This document shows positions 1 to 7,447 of a DNA stretch of 7,497 bases, one piece after another (position 1 is the stretch's first letter; each line of letters begins with the position of its first letter). Source of the stretch: Chloroflexota bacterium (GTDB taxonomy: Bacteria; Chloroflexota; Anaerolineae; UBA4142); assembly GCA_016199405.1 (NCBI GenBank), contig JACQGS010000149.1:1-7497 (forward strand), given 5' to 3'. The translations under genes were made by a program, and so were the position numbers. Below the pieces are notes generated by a model. It searched no databases, was not told the origin of the DNA, and saw only the letters and a list, made by a program, of their open reading frames with translations.

Positions 1-1643
1 CCGGGGATGTCGCTGATGTCGTCGCCGAGTCCGCCCTCGGTCGCCATTTCGGTCAGCACCGTGAGAATGCGCGTGTTGTCCACGCACGAGCCCATGTGCA
101 AAACCGGCGGAATGCCGATCGCCTCGCACACTTCGCGCAGACCCGGACCGGCGTACTCCATCGCGGCTTCGCCAGTGAGCAAGCCGTACTTGGCGCTCGC
201 GAGCGCGCCGCAGCCGGTCGAGACGACGAGCACGTCGTTCTTCAACAATTCTTTTGTGACATATTGATGCGCCGCGTCCTGCGTCGCACGCGGGTTGTTG
301 CAGCCCACCACACCGGCGACGCCGCGCAGACGTCCGCTCATCACCGCGTCGTTCAAGGGACGAAATGAGCCGCGGAACATGCCGCCTTGCATATAGCGAA
401 TATATTCGTGCGAGAAACCCGGCACGCAATCCGAATACTGGGTTGGAATTTCGGTCGCCCCGCGATTGGGGAAATTGTCGATCGCAGTCCGGATAATTTC
501 TTTGGCGATGTCGTACGCGCGGCCTTCTTCAAATTCGATATGCGTTCCGCCCGCGATTTTCACTTTGGACGAGGTCGTGATGAACTTGGTGTGGAATTTC
601 TTGGAGAGATCGGCGAGCGATTGCATAATGCACTGCACGTCTACGATCATCGCTTCGACCGCGCCGGTCATCAGCGCGAGCTCTTGATTTAGAAAATTGC
701 CCGCGCTCGGCACGCCCTGCCGCATCAGCGTTTCGTTCGAGGTGCAGCAGATGCCGCAGAGGTTGATGCCCGCCGCGCCTTTCGATTTGGCGTACTCGAT
801 CAGTTCGGGATCGTCTGCGGCTTTGACGATCATTTCCGAAAGCGTCGGCTCGTGCCCGTGAATCACGAGATTGACCTGATCCATTTTCAACACACCCAAA
901 TTCACTTGCGACACGAGCGGCGAGGGCGTCCCGAACAATACGTCCGAAATGTCTGTCGCCATCATCGAACCACCCCAGCCATCCGCGAGCGACGCGCGCA
1001 GCGAGCCCATCAGAATATGTTCCGCGTCCTGATCGTCGCCCATGTGGGTGCGATGCAAAATGTCCACGACTTCGCGATCAATCCCGCGCGGCGCGATGCC
1101 GAGTTTGCGCCAGAGTTCCTGCCGTTTCTGCGGCGCGCGCGAAAGGTAGAGCAATTCGCCTTTTTGTTTTCCGAAATCGGCAAGTCCTTTTTCCGCCACC
1201 TCTTTCGCAATTTCGTTTGTAGATTTTCCGTCGGGCTTGACGCCATAGTACGGCGCAATCGTCCGCAATTTCGCGGGGTCGCGAATTTCGTAGCCTTGCG
1301 CTTGATTCTCCGCGATCGCGAGCAGCGTGAAAAGCAAATCGCGACCGTGATCGCTGTGCGCGGCAGTTCCAGCGGCGATGTGGCGCGCCATGTTGCGCGC
1401 GGTCACCGTGTCAATCGTCGCGCCGCAGATGCCGGTCGGCAGCGGCAGACCTTTGCCGGCGACGAGGCGGCACGGACCCATATCGCAAATCGCGCAGCAC
1501 GCGCCCGATTCACCGATGGGGCACGGCGCCATTTTTTGCACGCGCGAGAACGCACTCGTGTATCCCATTGCATCCGCGTGTTTCAACATTTGTTCCGCGG
1601 CGGGGTCAATCGTTCGGATTTTGGGGGCGGTTTCTTTTGCCAT
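1..1643 (-). CDS. cooS: Ni-Fe carbon monoxide dehydrogenase catalytic subunit, C-terminus cut off by window edge
   Basis: Catalyses reversible CO oxidation to CO2 at a Ni-Fe-S C-cluster in the cytoplasm; in the Wood-Ljungdahl pathway it makes CO for acetyl-CoA synthase. Reading down from ATG 1643 gives 547 open codons before the edge. Cys41 and Cys49 match the D-cluster ligands, and Cys50, Cys53, Cys58 and Cys73 the B-cluster. C-cluster ligands are the IHGH motif (261-264), Cys300 (in GICCTSNE, with Cys299 beside it), Cys338 (VDVQC), Cys448 (VVGCNNPRA), Cys478 (STGCG) and Cys520 (MGSCVDN). Compared with ~635-residue family members, about 80-90 C-terminal residues are missing, including the lysine expected near the active site. 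The start is supported by AGGAGA six bases upstream (1650-1655). The HMA gene lies 107 bp upstream on the same strand. It could equally be named acsA; without acsB in view I cannot tell an ACS-bound from a free-standing enzyme. The CODH family assignment is very secure. Confidence 0.96.
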   Translation of the reverse strand, partial: MAKETAPKIRTIDPAAEQMLKHADAMGYTSAFSRVQKMAPCPIGESGACCAICDMGPCRLVAGKGLPLPTGICGATIDTVTARNMARHIAAGTAAHSDHGRDLLFTLLAIAENQAQGYEIRDPAKLRTIAPYYGVKPDGKSTNEIAKEVAEKGLADFGKQKGELLYLSRAPQKRQELWRKLGIAPRGIDREVVDILHRTHMGDDQDAEHILMGSLRASLADGWGGSMMATDISDVLFGTPSPLVSQVNLGVLKMDQVNLVIHGHEPTLSEMIVKAADDPELIEYAKSKGAAGINLCGICCTSNETLMRQGVPSAGNFLNQELALMTGAVEAMIVDVQCIMQSLADLSKKFHTKFITTSSKVKIAGGTHIEFEEGRAYDIAKEIIRTAIDNFPNRGATEIPTQYSDCVPGFSHEYIRYMQGGMFRGSFRPLNDAVMSGRLRGVAGVVGCNNPRATQDAAHQYVTKELLKNDVLVVSTGCGALASAKYGLLTGEAAMEYAGPGLREVCEAIGIPPVLHMGSCVDNTRILTVLTEMATEGGLGDDISDIP

Positions 1644-1662
1644 TGATAGTCTCCTGTTGCTT

Positions 1663-1752
1663 GTCGCAAGCCGCAAGTCGCAAGTCTCATGTCGCAGGCA
1701 AGCCGAGACCTGATGTGTGTGAATTGTGACCTGTGACTTGTGACTTGCGCCT
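1663..1752. repeat. Two tracts of degenerate 7-base tandem repeats upstream of cooS
   Basis: Five consecutive heptamers run from 1663 to 1697 on the plus strand: GTCGCAA, GCCGCAA, GTCGCAA, GTCTCAT, GTCGCAG. A second tract runs from 1718 to 1745: TGTGAAT, TGTGACC, TGTGACT, TGTGACT, with a decayed fifth unit reaching the stop codon of the HMA gene at 1751-1753. Together they fill nearly all of the gap between the HMA gene and cooS. The pattern resembles short tandemly repeated repetitive (STRR) heptamers described in cyanobacteria. Function is unknown. Confidence 0.75.
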
Positions 1753-2077
1753 AATATTTTCTAAATTCCCCTGACATTTGCAAATCCACTTTGCTCGTGG
1801 TCACGATGCGCGGCGCGAGCACGTCCCACGCGGGATCGGATGTGTGATCCGGCGTCCGCTTGATAAGCTCGAGTTCACCCGGCGCATAGCCGGCGTTCGT
1901 CAACGCGTTGATAATCGCGTCTTGCGTCACCTTGCCGTCGAATGAAACCAGCACGGTCTTGAACGCCGAACTGGCGATGACGTTTTCGACGCCGTTCAAC
2001 TGCATCAGCGTCTGGCGCACGCGCGTGACGTGATGGTCGGCATACATCGTGGGGAGCGTCAATGTGAGTGTGTTCAT
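1751..2077 (-). CDS. Small HMA-fold (heavy-metal-associated) protein without CxxC, next to cooS
   Basis: 108 residues, soluble, with no signal peptide or membrane segment. The pattern fits the beta-alpha-beta-beta-alpha-beta HMA/copper-chaperone fold: strand 3-10 (TLTLTLPT), helix about 15-28, strands about 30-35 and 40-46 (TVLVSFD), helix about 51-62 (QDAIINALTNAGY), then a ~40-residue tail of unknown role. HMA proteins normally bind a soft metal through MxCxxC in the first loop. Here the aligned segment is M11-Y-A-D-H-H16, so the first Cys is Ala and the second His, and the whole protein has no cysteine. The start is supported by AGAGG at 2086-2090, eight bases upstream of the ATG. It precedes cooS by 107 bp on the same strand, so co-transcription is likely. 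A His-based nickel role in CODH maturation is possible, but a metal-free regulatory or scaffold role fits equally well. Fold assignment is fairly sure; function is not known. Confidence 0.72.
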   Translation of the reverse strand: MNTLTLTLPTMYADHHVTRVRQTLMQLNGVENVIASSAFKTVLVSFDGKVTQDAIINALTNAGYAPGELELIKRTPDHTSDPAWDVLAPRIVTTSKVDLQMSGEFRKY

Positions 2078-2092
2078 CGTTTTTTCCTCTCT

Positions 2093-2113
2093 TTGGATTT
2101 GCGATTTTCGATT
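2093..2113. repeat. Three AT-rich heptamers just upstream of the HMA gene
   Basis: TTGGATT, TGCGATT and TTCGATT follow one another with a period of seven. A similar pair (TTTTTGG, ATTTTGG) occurs at 2161-2174. They lie next to the ribosome-binding region of the HMA gene. They are degenerate, so individually weak, but they match the seven-base habit of other spacers in this window. Confidence 0.5.
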
Positions 2114-2232
2114 GATGAGTGCGGGTTGTCTTGCGCGTCGACGCGCGTTGGAGAATTTTCTTTTTGGATTTTGGTTTCATTTCCGATATCTCAGTTTCAA
2201 ATGCCCAATCATTCTTCAATCAAAAATCGCAA
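2099..2232. repeat. 17-base imperfect inverted repeat flanking a palindrome
   Basis: TTGCGATTTTCGATTGA at 2099-2115 is the reverse complement of TCAATCAAAAATCGCAA at 2216-2232 with one mismatch (16 of 17). The arms are 100 bp apart and enclose the GCGCGTCGACGCGC palindrome. They could be the ends of a small decayed mobile element or a by-product of oppositely oriented heptamer tracts; I cannot distinguish these. Confidence 0.5.
2133..2146. promoter_or_regulatory. Perfect 14-bp palindrome, possible operator
   Basis: GCGCGTCGACGCGC is a perfect palindrome centred between 2139 and 2140, about 56-69 bp upstream of the HMA start codon in otherwise AT-rich DNA. A homodimeric regulator site controlling the HMA-cooS pair would look like this. 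In a GC-rich genome CG-rich palindromes also arise by chance, and no second copy was seen, so the operator reading is tentative. Confidence 0.3.
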
Positions 2233-2242
2233 GCGTTCAGTT

Positions 2243-2382
2243 GTCATTGCGAGGAGGCGTCCTGACCCTGAACGCAGTGAAGGGGAAGGATCACCGACGA
2301 AGCAATCTCCAACCCACAATTGGGGTGATGCACTTTGCCTTTGGAACTCGGGGATTGCTTCGCAAACTGCGCTCGCAATGAC
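2243..2382. repeat. Palindromic interspersed repeat, copy 1 (140 bp)
   Basis: The ends are exact inverted repeats: GTCATTGCGAG at 2243-2253 and CTCGCAATGAC at 2372-2382. Inside, CGAAGCAATC (2298-2307) pairs with GATTGCTTCG (2353-2362). A further near-palindrome pairs TCCTGACCCT with AGGGGAAGGA near the left end. The element would fold into a long branched hairpin. A second copy with the same outer and inner motifs is at 5959-6065. There is no coding capacity. The architecture is MITE- or REP-like, probably mobilised in trans. It could also affect transcript ends or stability. Confidence 0.8.
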
Positions 2383-2401
2383 ATTGGGCTGAACAGTTAC
2401 C

Positions 2402-2429
2402 AAAAATCTAAAATCAAAAATTGAAAATC
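2402..2429. repeat. Four A-rich heptamers ending at the DUF166 stop codon
   Basis: AAAAATC, TAAAATC, AAAAATT and GAAAATC run in perfect seven-base register. The last unit overlaps the stop codon of the DUF166 gene (2428-2430), so the tract begins exactly where coding ends. It belongs to the same kind of heptameric spacer DNA seen upstream of cooS. Confidence 0.65.
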
Positions 2430-3168
2430 ACTGCGGCTTGATATACAACTGCGCCCGATACGCCTTCGTCGCCGCGCTGATCGCGTCCACTGTCAGATTA
2501 CCCGAAACGTGCATCAGCGTGTCGCTGTAATCCGGGTCAATGCCCATCGAAGCCCAGCACGGATAGTGATGATGCAGCATCCCCGCCTGAAATTCCGCGT
2601 CGTTCACCTCCACATTCTGCAATCCCTGCGCGACGAAATCCGCGCACCCGCACGGCGCGGCGCGCTCGACCTCAACCTGCGTAATCTTGCCATCGTTCGC
2701 TTCGACCCGAAATCTGGGTTTGCCGAACCCGCGCGCAAATTCTGAAATGAGCCAATCGTCGTACTCGACACGCTGTCCGCGCAAACTGTATGTTGTCTCC
2801 GTCAATGAACAAAAGGGTTTCGGAAAAACGCTGACGACGCCGATGTACGTCAGCCAATCGCGCAATTGATTTGCCAGACCTTTGGGCAGCCACGCGCTAT
2901 TGTCAATCGGCGCAATCATTGAACGTGCACCAGTCATTCTGCAGACATCTGGAATCAATTCTGCTGCCCCCGACGCTTCACCGAGCGCGAGCACCAGATC
3001 CGCCGCGTCGAATCGTTGGGGCAGAAAGTCGCGCGGGTCGTCAATGACAATCGGGTAATGCGCGGGCGCGCGGAATTCCGCGATCTGCCAGTGGCTCGGC
3101 GCGTGATCGCGCAGATTGCGGGCGATACGTTCGCCCCAGGGTCCGGTGTGAATGGCAAGAATGTTCAT
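2428..3168 (-). CDS. DUF166 family protein of unknown function in the CODH/fhs cluster
   Basis: 246 residues from the ATG at 3168, cytoplasmic, no signal or membrane segment. It matches the DUF166 family, known from methanogens and acetyl-CoA-pathway organisms and sometimes mislabelled thymidylate synthase. Landmarks are the N-terminal MNILAIHTGPWGERI, FPKPFCS (115-121), RAAPCGCADFVA (169-180) and HHHYPCWASM (199-208). Five cysteines are present (76, 120, 173, 175, 204). Those in the FPKPFC, PCG and HYPC motifs look family-conserved; with the His triplet 199-201 they could bind a metal or Fe-S cluster (inference). Cys175 stands where relatives I recall have Ser or Thr. The frame is open upstream to a TTG at 3219 and an ATG at 3195, but those residues (MPRPYSTSS...) come from an inverted-repeat element, and family members begin at MNIL, so 3168 is chosen. 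No good Shine-Dalgarno is seen there. Family assignment is confident; function is unknown. Confidence 0.85.
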   Translation of the reverse strand: MNILAIHTGPWGERIARNLRDHAPSHWQIAEFRAPAHYPIVIDDPRDFLPQRFDAADLVLALGEASGAAELIPDVCRMTGARSMIAPIDNSAWLPKGLANQLRDWLTYIGVVSVFPKPFCSLTETTYSLRGQRVEYDDWLISEFARGFGKPRFRVEANDGKITQVEVERAAPCGCADFVAQGLQNVEVNDAEFQAGMLHHHYPCWASMGIDPDYSDTLMHVSGNLTVDAISAATKAYRAQLYIKPQ

Positions 3169-3180
3169 GGATGATGTTGA

Positions 3181-3285
3181 GTAAGGGCGAGGCATTTTCC
3201 AAGACACGATTCGATTCAAATCGGGTTGGCATTAGACCAATCAATTTTTCAAATGATCTTGGTTGTGAAAATGCCTCGCCCCTAC
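3181..3285. repeat. MITE-like inverted-repeat element between fhs and the DUF166 gene
   Basis: GGGCGAGGCATTTTC (3185-3199) is exactly complementary to GAAAATGCCTCGCCC (3267-3281). The arms extend outward to GTA...TAC at 3181 and 3285 with one mismatch (18 of 19). Inward, after a four-base bulge, CCAAGA (3199-3204) pairs with TCTTGG (3257-3262). The 105-bp unit has short internal stems but no coding capacity. Its right end is three bases from the fhs stop codon (3289-3291), and its left end is 12 bases upstream of the DUF166 ATG, so it fills almost the whole gap. The resulting transcript would carry a strong hairpin, a plausible attenuator or stability element. Confidence 0.8.
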
Positions 3286-3288
3286 GCG

Positions 3289-5157
<1,869 letters not shown>

Positions 5158-5162
5158 AGTAT

Positions 5163-5168
5163 CTCCTC
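5163..5168 (-). promoter_or_regulatory. Shine-Dalgarno of fhs
   Basis: GAGGAG on the minus strand, five bases from the ATG at 5157, fixes the start of the formate-THF ligase. It is the clearest ribosome-binding site in the window. Confidence 0.75.
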
Positions 5169-5175
5169 ATAAAGT

Positions 5176-5203
5176 GATTGGGGACAAGTGTCAGGTGACA
5201 GGG
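5176..5203. repeat. Heptamer tract upstream of fhs
   Basis: GATTGGG, GACAAGT, GTCAGGT and GACAGGG follow in seven-base register. Related words (CACTTGC, and CAAGTG/CACTTG in opposite orientation at 5185-5190 and 5236-5241) occur across the rest of the 98-bp gap. The units are degenerate, but the vocabulary (GTGAC, ACTTG, CAAGT) is that of the 1718-1745 tract upstream of cooS. Confidence 0.5.
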
Positions 5204-5255
5204 GCTGGGAAGCGTAAAACGTGTAACCTCCTTGTCACTTGCAACGAGTCACTTT

Positions 5256-5945
5256 CTACATTCCGCGCGCTAAGGTTTGCTGCAGCCGCACAATGTATTC
5301 CGGGTCGAGCGGCAAGAGCGCGAGGCGCTGCATCACCGCGCGCGGGTCGTAATCAATGTGCTGAATTTTCAAATCGCCGTCCTGCCATACCGCGTACGTC
5401 GCGCTGGGCAAACCGTGGCGCGGCTGACCCAGACTGCCCGGGTTGACGAGCCACTGATTGCCGACGCGGCGCAGAGACGGAATGTGGGTGTGTCCATAGA
5501 AAGTCACATCGGCGCGCGACCCCGCCAAAATTTTTTCGAGCGCGGCATCGGAGGCGGTCAGCCCATCACCTGCACCATCCAATTGGTGGCACAACCGAAA
5601 CCGCGCGCCGCCCATTTCGATTTCGCGCGATGGCTCCAACCCAGCCAAAAAATCCTGAAACCCGCGCGACAACACGGCTCGGTTCAAATCGCGCGTCGCG
5701 TGCGCGAGATCGCGCCATTCCGCCGGAGAGGCGCAATCTGCGCCGGTCGCCGCGGCATAGTCGTGATCGCCGCGCACCGCCACCGTCGCGTTGCGCTCGA
5801 CCCAGGCAACGCATTCCGCGCTGTCCGGACCATAGCCAACCGCGTCGCCGAGAAAAAAGAGCGCGTCCGGCTTTTGCTCGGCGCTTTGCAGCGCGGCGAG
5901 CGCGGTCGAGTTGGCGTGGAGGTCTGAAAAAATTAGGATACGCAT
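5256..5945 (-). CDS. Calcineurin-like metallophosphoesterase (YfcE/MJ0936-like)
   Basis: 229 residues, soluble, of the metallophosphoesterase superfamily that hydrolyses phosphomono- or diesters with two bound metal ions; the natural substrate cannot be read from sequence. Motifs in order: DLH (8-10), GDAVGYGP (33-40), GDHD (59-62), CH (119-120), GHTH (151-154) and NPGSLGQPR (168-176). The third motif is normally GNHD; here the metal-bridging Asn is Asp60, which can still ligate but may shift metal preference. Size is near the family norm of about 160-240. The start has no strong Shine-Dalgarno; the ATG is kept because MRILIFSDLH is the usual family beginning. A palindromic repeat begins 13 bases upstream, so the leader is repeat-derived. 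It lies between hdrCB and fhs on the same strand, but the enzyme type is a common housekeeping one, so a pathway role is unproven. Confidence 0.88.
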   Translation of the reverse strand: MRILIFSDLHANSTALAALQSAEQKPDALFFLGDAVGYGPDSAECVAWVERNATVAVRGDHDYAAATGADCASPAEWRDLAHATRDLNRAVLSRGFQDFLAGLEPSREIEMGGARFRLCHQLDGAGDGLTASDAALEKILAGSRADVTFYGHTHIPSLRRVGNQWLVNPGSLGQPRHGLPSATYAVWQDGDLKIQHIDYDPRAVMQRLALLPLDPEYIVRLQQTLARGM

Positions 5946-5958
5946 TTCACTCGGTCAT

Positions 5959-6065
5959 GTCATTGGCGAGGAGGCGGTATGTGCCGACGAAGCAATCGCA
6001 TAACTCCAATTTGGAAATTGCTTCGCGGAGTTTACACTGAGCGAAGCGAATGTGCTCGCAATGAC
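5959..6065. repeat. Palindromic interspersed repeat, copy 2 (107 bp)
   Basis: The left end GTCATTGGCGAG (5959-5970) and right end CTCGCAATGAC (6055-6065) are inverted copies differing by one inserted G. Inside, CGAAGCAATC (5988-5997) pairs with AATTGCTTCG (6016-6025) with one mismatch, around the small palindrome CCAATTTGG (6006-6014). The same outer and inner motifs build the element at 2243-2382, but the middles differ. The element fills the gap between hdrCB (stop at 6075) and the phosphoesterase (start at 5945), and would put a hairpin in any joint transcript. Confidence 0.8.
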
Positions 6066-6074
6066 AAATCGAAA

Positions 6075-7436
6075 TTACTCCAACAACCCCTTCTCTCTCA
6101 ACAACGGTTTGGGATCCACCATATTCTTCGCGAGCGCCGCGGCTTTTTCATCCATCCCAAATGCCAGCGCGACGAGTTGCGAGATGTACAAGACGGGGAT
6201 TTCTTTGCCCGCGTGTTTCATCTGATGTTGCCGCGCGTCCAAATTCAAATGACACAACGGACACGCGACCACCACCGCGTCCGCGCCCACCGCGCGCGCA
6301 TCGGACAGAATATTCGCGCTCAAGTCCAGCGCGATCTCGGTGAGCGTGGCGGAAAGCGACGCGCCGCAGCACATCGTTTTGCTGCCCCAATCCAAAACCG
6401 TCGCGCCGAGCGTCTTCATCACGTCGTCCATCTCACACGGATATTCGGGATGTTGATCGCGCGTCACCTTCGGCGGACGCGTCAGCAAACAACCGTAATA
6501 GCACGCCACCTTCAAATCGGTCAGCGGCTTTCTCACGCGATGGGCAATTGCTGGCAAGCCGATCCGATTCACCAGCACGTCGAGGAAGGAGCGCACCGCG
6601 ACCTCCGGTAACGGCGCGTGCTCGGTCGCGGCTTCAGACTGCGCGGTCCGAAAACGATTGAAACACATCGCGCAGGGGATCGTTACCTCCGTCAATCCCA
6701 TTTGCTGGATCAGCGCGAGATTTTTCATCGGCAATTCAACCGCAAGTTTTGGCTCGATCCGATGCGCGGGCGATGAACCGCAACACACCCAGCCCTCGGC
6801 TTCGACCAGTTCGAGATCGAGCGCGCCCGAAACCGCGCGGAGCGAATGATCGTATTCGGACGCCATCGAATGCAGCGAACAACCGGGATAGTATCCGATT
6901 TGATTCGGCTTGAACTCGCGCTTTTCAACTTTTTTCGGCACGCGCGCGAATTCCGGCATGAGATTGATTTTGCGTTTGCGAATCATCTCCAAGCCCATCG
7001 GCACGTCTTTGAACGGCTGTCCCGTGCGCGCGTTCATTTCGAGCGTCAAGCCCAATTCGTACGCGCGCCCGAGGATGTTGACGTTGCGCAGGAAAACTTT
7101 GTTGAAGAGCGCGACCTCCGGCACTTGCGGTTTGACTCCGCGCGCCAGCGCCTCTTTCACCATGAAATCCATCACCTTGGCAACGTTGATCCCTTGCGGG
7201 CAACGCGTCGTGCAGGTCTGGCATCCCGCGCAGAGCCAGGGCGTTTTCGCGTTCAGCGCCATATCTTCCAAGCCCAACTGCGCGGCGCGCATCACTTGAT
7301 TGACCGCGAGATCAAAGTACTCTCCCAACGGACAACCCGACGAACACTTGGCGCATTGATAGCAAAGAAAAACGTTTTCGCCGGTCTCGGCGCGGATTTT
7401 TTCGGCGAGGTCGGTTTTCAGTTCGGTTATTGGCAT
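6075..7436 (-). CDS. Fused HdrC-HdrB heterodisulfide reductase-like iron-sulfur protein
   Basis: 453 residues, soluble. The N-terminal HdrC-like part has two [4Fe-4S] ferredoxin motifs: Cys25, 28, 31, 35 (CYQCAKCSSGCP) and Cys69, 72, 75, 79 (CAGCQTCTTRCP). A linker of about 100 residues leads to an HdrB-like part with two cysteine-rich CCG domains: Cys186, Cys218-Cys219-Gly, Cys255-x-x-Cys258; and Cys316, Cys356-Cys357-Gly, Cys392-x-x-Cys395. Spacings agree with CX31-39CCX35-36CXXC, the signature binding the noncubane cluster of HdrB; one interval is 34 instead of 35. In methanogens HdrB reduces CoM-S-S-CoB, and HdrC passes electrons from flavin-containing HdrA. Bacterial relatives occur with methylene-THF reductase or other acetyl-CoA-pathway enzymes. 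The partner and substrate here are unknown; HdrA could lie upstream, beyond the right edge. ATG 7436 is preferred over 7448 because GGAG at 7443-7446 is well placed for it. Confidence 0.92.
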   Translation of the reverse strand: MPITELKTDLAEKIRAETGENVFLCYQCAKCSSGCPLGEYFDLAVNQVMRAAQLGLEDMALNAKTPWLCAGCQTCTTRCPQGINVAKVMDFMVKEALARGVKPQVPEVALFNKVFLRNVNILGRAYELGLTLEMNARTGQPFKDVPMGLEMIRKRKINLMPEFARVPKKVEKREFKPNQIGYYPGCSLHSMASEYDHSLRAVSGALDLELVEAEGWVCCGSSPAHRIEPKLAVELPMKNLALIQQMGLTEVTIPCAMCFNRFRTAQSEAATEHAPLPEVAVRSFLDVLVNRIGLPAIAHRVRKPLTDLKVACYYGCLLTRPPKVTRDQHPEYPCEMDDVMKTLGATVLDWGSKTMCCGASLSATLTEIALDLSANILSDARAVGADAVVVACPLCHLNLDARQHQMKHAGKEIPVLYISQLVALAFGMDEKAAALAKNMVDPKPLLREKGLLE

Positions 7437-7442
7437 GGAATG

Positions 7443-7446
7443 CTCC
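7443..7446 (-). promoter_or_regulatory. Shine-Dalgarno deciding the hdrCB start
   Basis: GGAG on the minus strand lies six bases upstream of the ATG at 7436. It overlaps the alternative in-frame ATG at 7448, which has only a poorly spaced GGGAG further upstream. This favours the start MPITELK over MEHSMPITELK. Confidence 0.6.
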
Positions 7447-7447
7447 A

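Larger units (their letters stand above)
2078..2427. other. 350-bp gene-free spacer between DUF166 gene and HMA gene
   Basis: No credible coding sequence lies here. The spacer holds AT-rich heptamer tracts, a 17-base imperfect inverted repeat (2099-2115 and 2216-2232), a perfect 14-bp GC palindrome (2133-2146), a 140-bp palindromic repeat element (2243-2382) and a further heptamer tract ending at the DUF166 stop. As the longest gap in the window it is the likeliest place for a promoter serving the HMA-cooS pair. I could not fix convincing -35/-10 boxes, so none is annotated. Confidence 0.6.

Noticed and set aside
1..1643. Hydroxylamine reductase (Hcp) as alternative to CODH
   Set aside because: The protein has the D- and B-cluster cysteine pattern and the IHGH, GICC, VDVQC and GSC C-cluster motifs of Ni-CODH, which Hcp does not share in this form.
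852..1646. 264-codon plus-strand open frame
   Set aside because: Antisense to cooS; Arg/His-rich composition and no recognisable motif, as expected for the complement of GC-rich coding DNA.
1663..1752. CRISPR array
   Set aside because: Units are 7 bases, contiguous and without spacers; this is a short tandem repeat.
2243..2382. Intrinsic terminator or riboswitch
   Set aside because: It can fold strongly but has no T-tract on either strand, and a second copy stands before an unrelated gene, so a dispersed repeat is the better explanation.
3169..3219. 17-residue N-terminal extension of the DUF166 protein (TTG 3219 or ATG 3195 start)
   Set aside because: Most of it is encoded by the inverted-repeat element, and family members start at the MNIL position.
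5185..5241. CAAGTG/CACTTG inverted repeat upstream of fhs as an operator
   Set aside because: The short arms come from the local heptamer vocabulary (ACTTG/CAAGT), which generates such pairs by chance.
5277..5927. 216-codon plus-strand open frame
   Set aside because: Antisense to the metallophosphoesterase, which carries all superfamily motifs; shadow frame.
5979..6611. 210-codon plus-strand open frame crossing the palindromic repeat
   Set aside because: Begins in the repeat and continues antisense to hdrCB; no motif or ribosome-binding site.
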